NCBI GenBank assembly: GCA_017391545.1 | Contig: JAFOYD010000205.1 | Location: forward strand, 1 to 6,599 | Direction: 5' to 3' | Origin: Lachnospiraceae bacterium | Lineage (GTDB): Bacteria; Bacillota; Clostridia; Lachnospirales; Lachnospiraceae | DNA length: 6,599 nt | Part shown: in pieces, positions 4,230 to 6,599 of the stretch | Layout of the letters: the number at the start of each line of letters is the position of its first letter | Position numbering within the stretch: position 1 is the stretch's first letter | Notes under the pieces: model-generated | What the model saw: only the letters and a program-made list of their open reading frames with translations | Database searches by the model: none | What the model was told of the DNA's origin: nothing | Program-made: the position numbers and the translations under genes

Positions 4230-5483
4230 ATGGCAGTAGAATATATCACAAGCAGAAATATGGTAAATTTGATCTATGAGACATTGCGGCTGATGAATAA
4301 GTCGATGGCGCATCATTGCATGCGGGTGAGCTACATTATGTCAAAAATGCTGGAAGAAAGAGGCACTTACGAGAAATATGAGATTGCGGATCTGATGGTG
4401 CTTGCGATGCTCCACGATGTGGGTGCATACAAGACGGATGATGTGCGCAAGCAGCTCACCTTCGAGGCAAAAAATCCGCTTCCTCATGCGGTATATGGAT
4501 ATCTTTTCCTCAAATACCTCTCACCGCTTGATGAGCAGTCCAAAATGATTCTCTATCATCATACCGATTATACAAAGACGAAAGATATGGATTACAGATA
4601 TCTGTTTGAGCTCGAAACTTTAAAGGTCGCAGAGATGGCTGATATCTGGCACCGCTCGTTCGGTGACAAATTCGATGTCACGCTTTTTGACAGGTACTCC
4701 GGCACCAAATTTGACCCGCAGGTGTGCCAGCTCCTCTACGATACAGAGGAAAAGGATCACATCTTCGAAAAGCTTGCTGACGGATCTTACAAGAAAGAGT
4801 TCAATGAGAGCATGGAGTATATCCTGCTGTCTGATGATGAGAAGGAAAAATATCTGAAAATGCTCATGTACTGCACCGGCTTAAAGGACGAGCAGATGGT
4901 CTCAGAGACCGTGGCGACCATCTATGTATGCCGCGAACTGGGCAGAAAGCTCAAGCTCAGCGAGACGGATAAAAATGAGGTGTATTATGCAGCGCTTTTG
5001 CATGACATGGGCATGCTCGCCATACCATCCGAGCTGCTGAAGGCACCCAGGAGCCTGAATGTTGAGGAAAAGAACCTCATCAAGACACATGTGGAAATTA
5101 TGGAAAAAACGCTTGCAAACAAGCTTTCATCGGACATCATAAGGATTGCCCGGGCACATCATGAACGCTTTGACGGCAGCGGATACCCATACGCACTCAA
5201 GGCAAGCGGTATGGGAAAGACCGAGGCGATTCTGCAGATTTCAGAGCAGGTGGTCAATGCCATGGAACCCAAGCCCTACCGACCGGCACATACCAAAGAA
5301 GAAATCATAGAAGATCTCAATGCAGGAATCATCTCCGGAAAATATGAGGCAATCGTGGCAGACACATTTCTGAAAAATTACGACGAGATCATGGAGAAAG
5401 CAGCGCAGAGAGCAGATGCGGCACTCGTGACGCACCAGAAGCTCCTTCGCAACTATAAGCAGGTATATAAGAGTCTTGTATAA
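4230..5483 (+). CDS. Two-domain HD / HD-GYP phosphohydrolase-like protein
   Basis: The 417-residue protein contains two HD-type domains. The N-terminal one (about 20-145) shows a full set of likely metal ligands in HD-GYP order: His28/His29, His62-Asp63, His86, His110-His111 and Asp138, but no GYP motif. The C-terminal one (about 222-345) has the hallmark HHERFDGSGYP (310-320), His258-Asp259 and His287. It lacks the first His (VSETVAT), has Met262 in place of the DIGK lysine, and has Gln/Glu where the last Asp is expected (ISEQVVNAM). HD-GYP proteins hydrolyse cyclic-di-GMP or related dinucleotides; whether this one does is uncertain. No membrane segment or signal peptide is seen, so it is probably cytoplasmic. 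ATG 4230 is chosen because GGAGG (4219-4223) lies 6 nt upstream; the upstream TTG 4215 would put that site inside the gene. It is the middle gene of the probable operon. Confidence 0.9.
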   Translation: MAVEYITSRNMVNLIYETLRLMNKSMAHHCMRVSYIMSKMLEERGTYEKYEIADLMVLAMLHDVGAYKTDDVRKQLTFEAKNPLPHAVYGYLFLKYLSPLDEQSKMILYHHTDYTKTKDMDYRYLFELETLKVAEMADIWHRSFGDKFDVTLFDRYSGTKFDPQVCQLLYDTEEKDHIFEKLADGSYKKEFNESMEYILLSDDEKEKYLKMLMYCTGLKDEQMVSETVATIYVCRELGRKLKLSETDKNEVYYAALLHDMGMLAIPSELLKAPRSLNVEEKNLIKTHVEIMEKTLANKLSSDIIRIARAHHERFDGSGYPYALKASGMGKTEAILQISEQVVNAMEPKPYRPAHTKEEIIEDLNAGIISGKYEAIVADTFLKNYDEIMEKAAQRADAALVTHQKLLRNYKQVYKSLV

Positions 5484-5498
5484 GGAGGAAAATACAGT

Positions 5499-6275
5499 AT
5501 GTTTAAACTTGACAGCCCGTTAATGAATTTTCTGAGCAAGGTGGCAGATATTATGATTCTCAATGTTCTGTTCATCATATTCAGCATCCCCATCGTAACG
5601 ATCGGAGCATCCTTTTCGGCGGCATATTACATGGGATTCAAGATGGTGAAGAACGAGGAGACCTATATCGTCAGAGGGTTCTGGAAAGCATTTAAGGAGA
5701 ACTTCAAACAGGCGACCATCATGTGGATCGTCATACTGCTCGTCTCAGGACTTCTGGGACTCGACTACAGGATCATGTATCAGTCAGGAATCGTATTTCC
5801 AGACTGGATCAAGATTGCGGTCATGGCGGTGACCTTTGTGCTCCTGTTGGGACTGTCGTTCCTGTTTCCACTCCAGGCGCGTTTTGTCAATTCGATTAAA
5901 AACACCGTCAAAAATGCGTTCCTGATGGCGCTGTCGCATCTGCCGACTGCGTTTCTGCTGGTTGCAGTCTACGCTGTACCGGTGATCGCATTCTTCATGG
6001 TACCACAGGCATTTCCAGTCATTTTTCTGCTGGGATTTGGCATCATAATCTATATACAGTCTTTTCTCACACTGCGGGTGTTCACGAAATACGAGTCGGT
6101 GCTGGCCACGAAAGCAGAGCCTGAGGAGGACGCCGACAGTGGCATTTTTGCTGAGAGCGACCGGATCGAAAGAGAACAAAATGCCACAAATGGACCAAAA
6201 AGTACCGTGAATAAGGTGTTTCGCAACGGAAGGTTTGTGGAAGTGTCAGAAAATAGCAAAAATGGCGATAAATAG
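5499..6275 (+). CDS. YesL-family (DUF624) integral membrane protein with long cytoplasmic tail
   Basis: The 258-residue protein matches YesL/DUF624, a Firmicute family often encoded beside carbohydrate ABC transporters and glycan-degradation genes; its function is unknown. Signature residues include IGASFSAAYYMGFKMVKNEE (36-55) and VRGFWKAFKENFKQA (58-72). Five hydrophobic segments are seen near 18-40, 72-90, 103-124, 147-167 and 171-192. After them comes a charged tail of about 60 residues (199-258), rich in Glu, Asp, Lys and Asn, that most family members of ~200-210 residues would lack. The start is well supported: AGGAGG (5483-5488) overlaps the stop codon of the HD gene and lies 10 nt before the ATG, so the two genes are co-transcribed with a 15-bp gap. 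The ABC ATPase gene downstream is the transporter context typical for this family. Confidence 0.9.
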   Translation: MFKLDSPLMNFLSKVADIMILNVLFIIFSIPIVTIGASFSAAYYMGFKMVKNEETYIVRGFWKAFKENFKQATIMWIVILLVSGLLGLDYRIMYQSGIVFPDWIKIAVMAVTFVLLLGLSFLFPLQARFVNSIKNTVKNAFLMALSHLPTAFLLVAVYAVPVIAFFMVPQAFPVIFLLGFGIIIYIQSFLTLRVFTKYESVLATKAEPEEDADSGIFAESDRIEREQNATNGPKSTVNKVFRNGRFVEVSENSKNGDK

Positions 6276-6334
6276 TGAAAAAATACGGGTTAACACTTAG
6301 GCAACCTGTACATCATACTGCGGACAAGTTAAGC

Positions 6335-6392
6335 AAGTTGCTCATCAAACATGATAATTTCCATAAGGAATCATGGGCGGTGAGCAATTTTT
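6335..6392 (+). other. Structured leader/terminator-like hairpin upstream of the ABC ATPase gene
   Basis: AAGTTGCTCA (6335-6344) pairs with TGAGCAATTT (6381-6390), 10 bp with one G-U. Inside this, CATGA (6350-6354) pairs with TCATG (6371-6375), and TTCC (6359-6362) pairs with GGAA (6367-6370) around the ATAA loop. The outer stem runs into five T (6388-6392). It may terminate the upstream YesL operon or act as a regulatory RNA. It resembles no riboswitch class I recognise, and the short T-run makes it a mediocre terminator. Confidence 0.4.
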
Positions 6393-6420
6393 ACATAAGG
6401 TTGAAAAAATCTTTGTTGAT

Positions 6421-6457
6421 TTGTGGCATAGCATTTTGTACTGATATATTTTATACT
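6421..6457 (+). promoter_or_regulatory. Candidate promoter of the ABC ATPase gene
   Basis: TATATT (6445-6450) is preceded by TG at 6442-6443, an extended -10, with a weak -35 TTGTGG (6421-6426) 18 bp upstream. A second -10-like TATACT lies at 6452-6457 without a good -35. Transcription would begin around 6457-6465, about 80 nt before the ATG. Confidence 0.45.
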
Positions 6458-6542
6458 AAGTACATGTTAAAACCAATGAGAGCGAAGAGCTTTCAACAAA
6501 TTACACACAAAACTTTATCAATTTTTTGGGAGGCAATTTAAA

Positions 6543-6599
6543 ATGGCAAGTTTATCATTAAAGAATGTTTGCAAAAAATATCCTAACGGATTTGAAGCC
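6543..6599 (+). CDS. Partial MsmX/UgpC-type sugar ABC transporter ATPase (N-terminus)
   Basis: Only the first 19 codons are present: MASLSLKNVCKKYPNGFEA. This opening, with a hydrophobic first strand and Lys-x-Tyr-Pro-Asn-Gly, is characteristic of the MsmX/MsmK/UgpC ATPases that energise many carbohydrate importers, often serving several transporters in one cell. The Walker A motif lies beyond the window end. GGGAGG (6528-6533) lies 9 nt before the ATG and makes the start certain. The gene has its own leader with a hairpin and a candidate promoter, so it is probably not just read through from the YesL operon. Because the catalytic motifs are out of view, the family call rests on the N-terminal strand alone. 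Confidence 0.8.
   Translation, partial: MASLSLKNVCKKYPNGFEA

Noticed and set aside
6275..6541. 88-codon reading frame after the YesL gene
   Set aside because: The start overlaps the YesL stop, but there is no ribosome site and no recognisable domain. The composition is AT-rich, and the frame contains the leader hairpin, the candidate promoter and the ATPase ribosome site.

Overview
The window looks like chromosomal DNA from a spore-forming, low-to-moderate G+C Firmicute, most likely a Lachnospiraceae-type Clostridium relative (Roseburia / Eubacterium rectale / Butyrivibrio-like). The reasons are strong AGGAGG-type ribosome binding sites, an SpmB-type sporulation membrane protein, an HPr-like protein with an intact Ser46 region, a YesL (DUF624) protein beside an MsmX/UgpC-type sugar-ABC ATPase, and sigma-A-like promoters. 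The genus is inference; no rRNA or other definitive marker is present. No IS element, tRNA, CRISPR array or phage gene was found.

Layout. (1) Positions 2-820 hold the 3' end of a gene for a repetitive, probably beta-helical protein. It converges with, and overlaps by 4 bp, a minus-strand LytTR-type response regulator gene (817-1551). (2) The divergent region 1552-1762 carries an inverted TTGACA repeat and separates the LytTR gene from a plus-strand spmB-like gene (1763-2284), which has no spmA next to it. (3) An OmpR-type response regulator (2383-3129) follows, with its own good promoter overlapped by an 18-bp palindrome. No histidine kinase is in view. (4) A single-gene unit (3281-3535) encodes an HPr-family protein. 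The catalytic His15 is replaced by Tyr while Ser46 is kept, so it looks like a regulatory, Crh-like protein. It ends in a strong intrinsic terminator. (5) A perfect 16-bp palindrome overlaps the promoter of a GNAT acetyltransferase gene (3669-4178). That gene is followed without a terminator by a two-domain HD/HD-GYP protein (4230-5483) and a YesL-like membrane protein (5499-6275), forming a probable three-gene operon. (6) A 267-bp AT-rich leader with a foldable hairpin and a candidate promoter precedes the first 19 codons of an MsmX/UgpC-like ABC ATPase (6543 to the window end).

How the genes may fit together. Positions 3.2-6.6 kb have a carbohydrate and second-messenger flavour: a Crh-like HPr, a protein combining an HD domain with an HD-GYP domain, YesL, and the ATPase that energises many carbohydrate importers. 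A functional link among them is inference from neighbourhood only. The most interesting items are the Tyr15 HPr-like protein, the two-HD protein in which one domain keeps the metal ligands and the other keeps the GYP motif, the perfect palindrome at the GNAT promoter, and the structured leader before the ATPase. Several genes clearly start downstream of the longest possible reading frame, because promoter or Shine-Dalgarno elements lie inside the longer versions.
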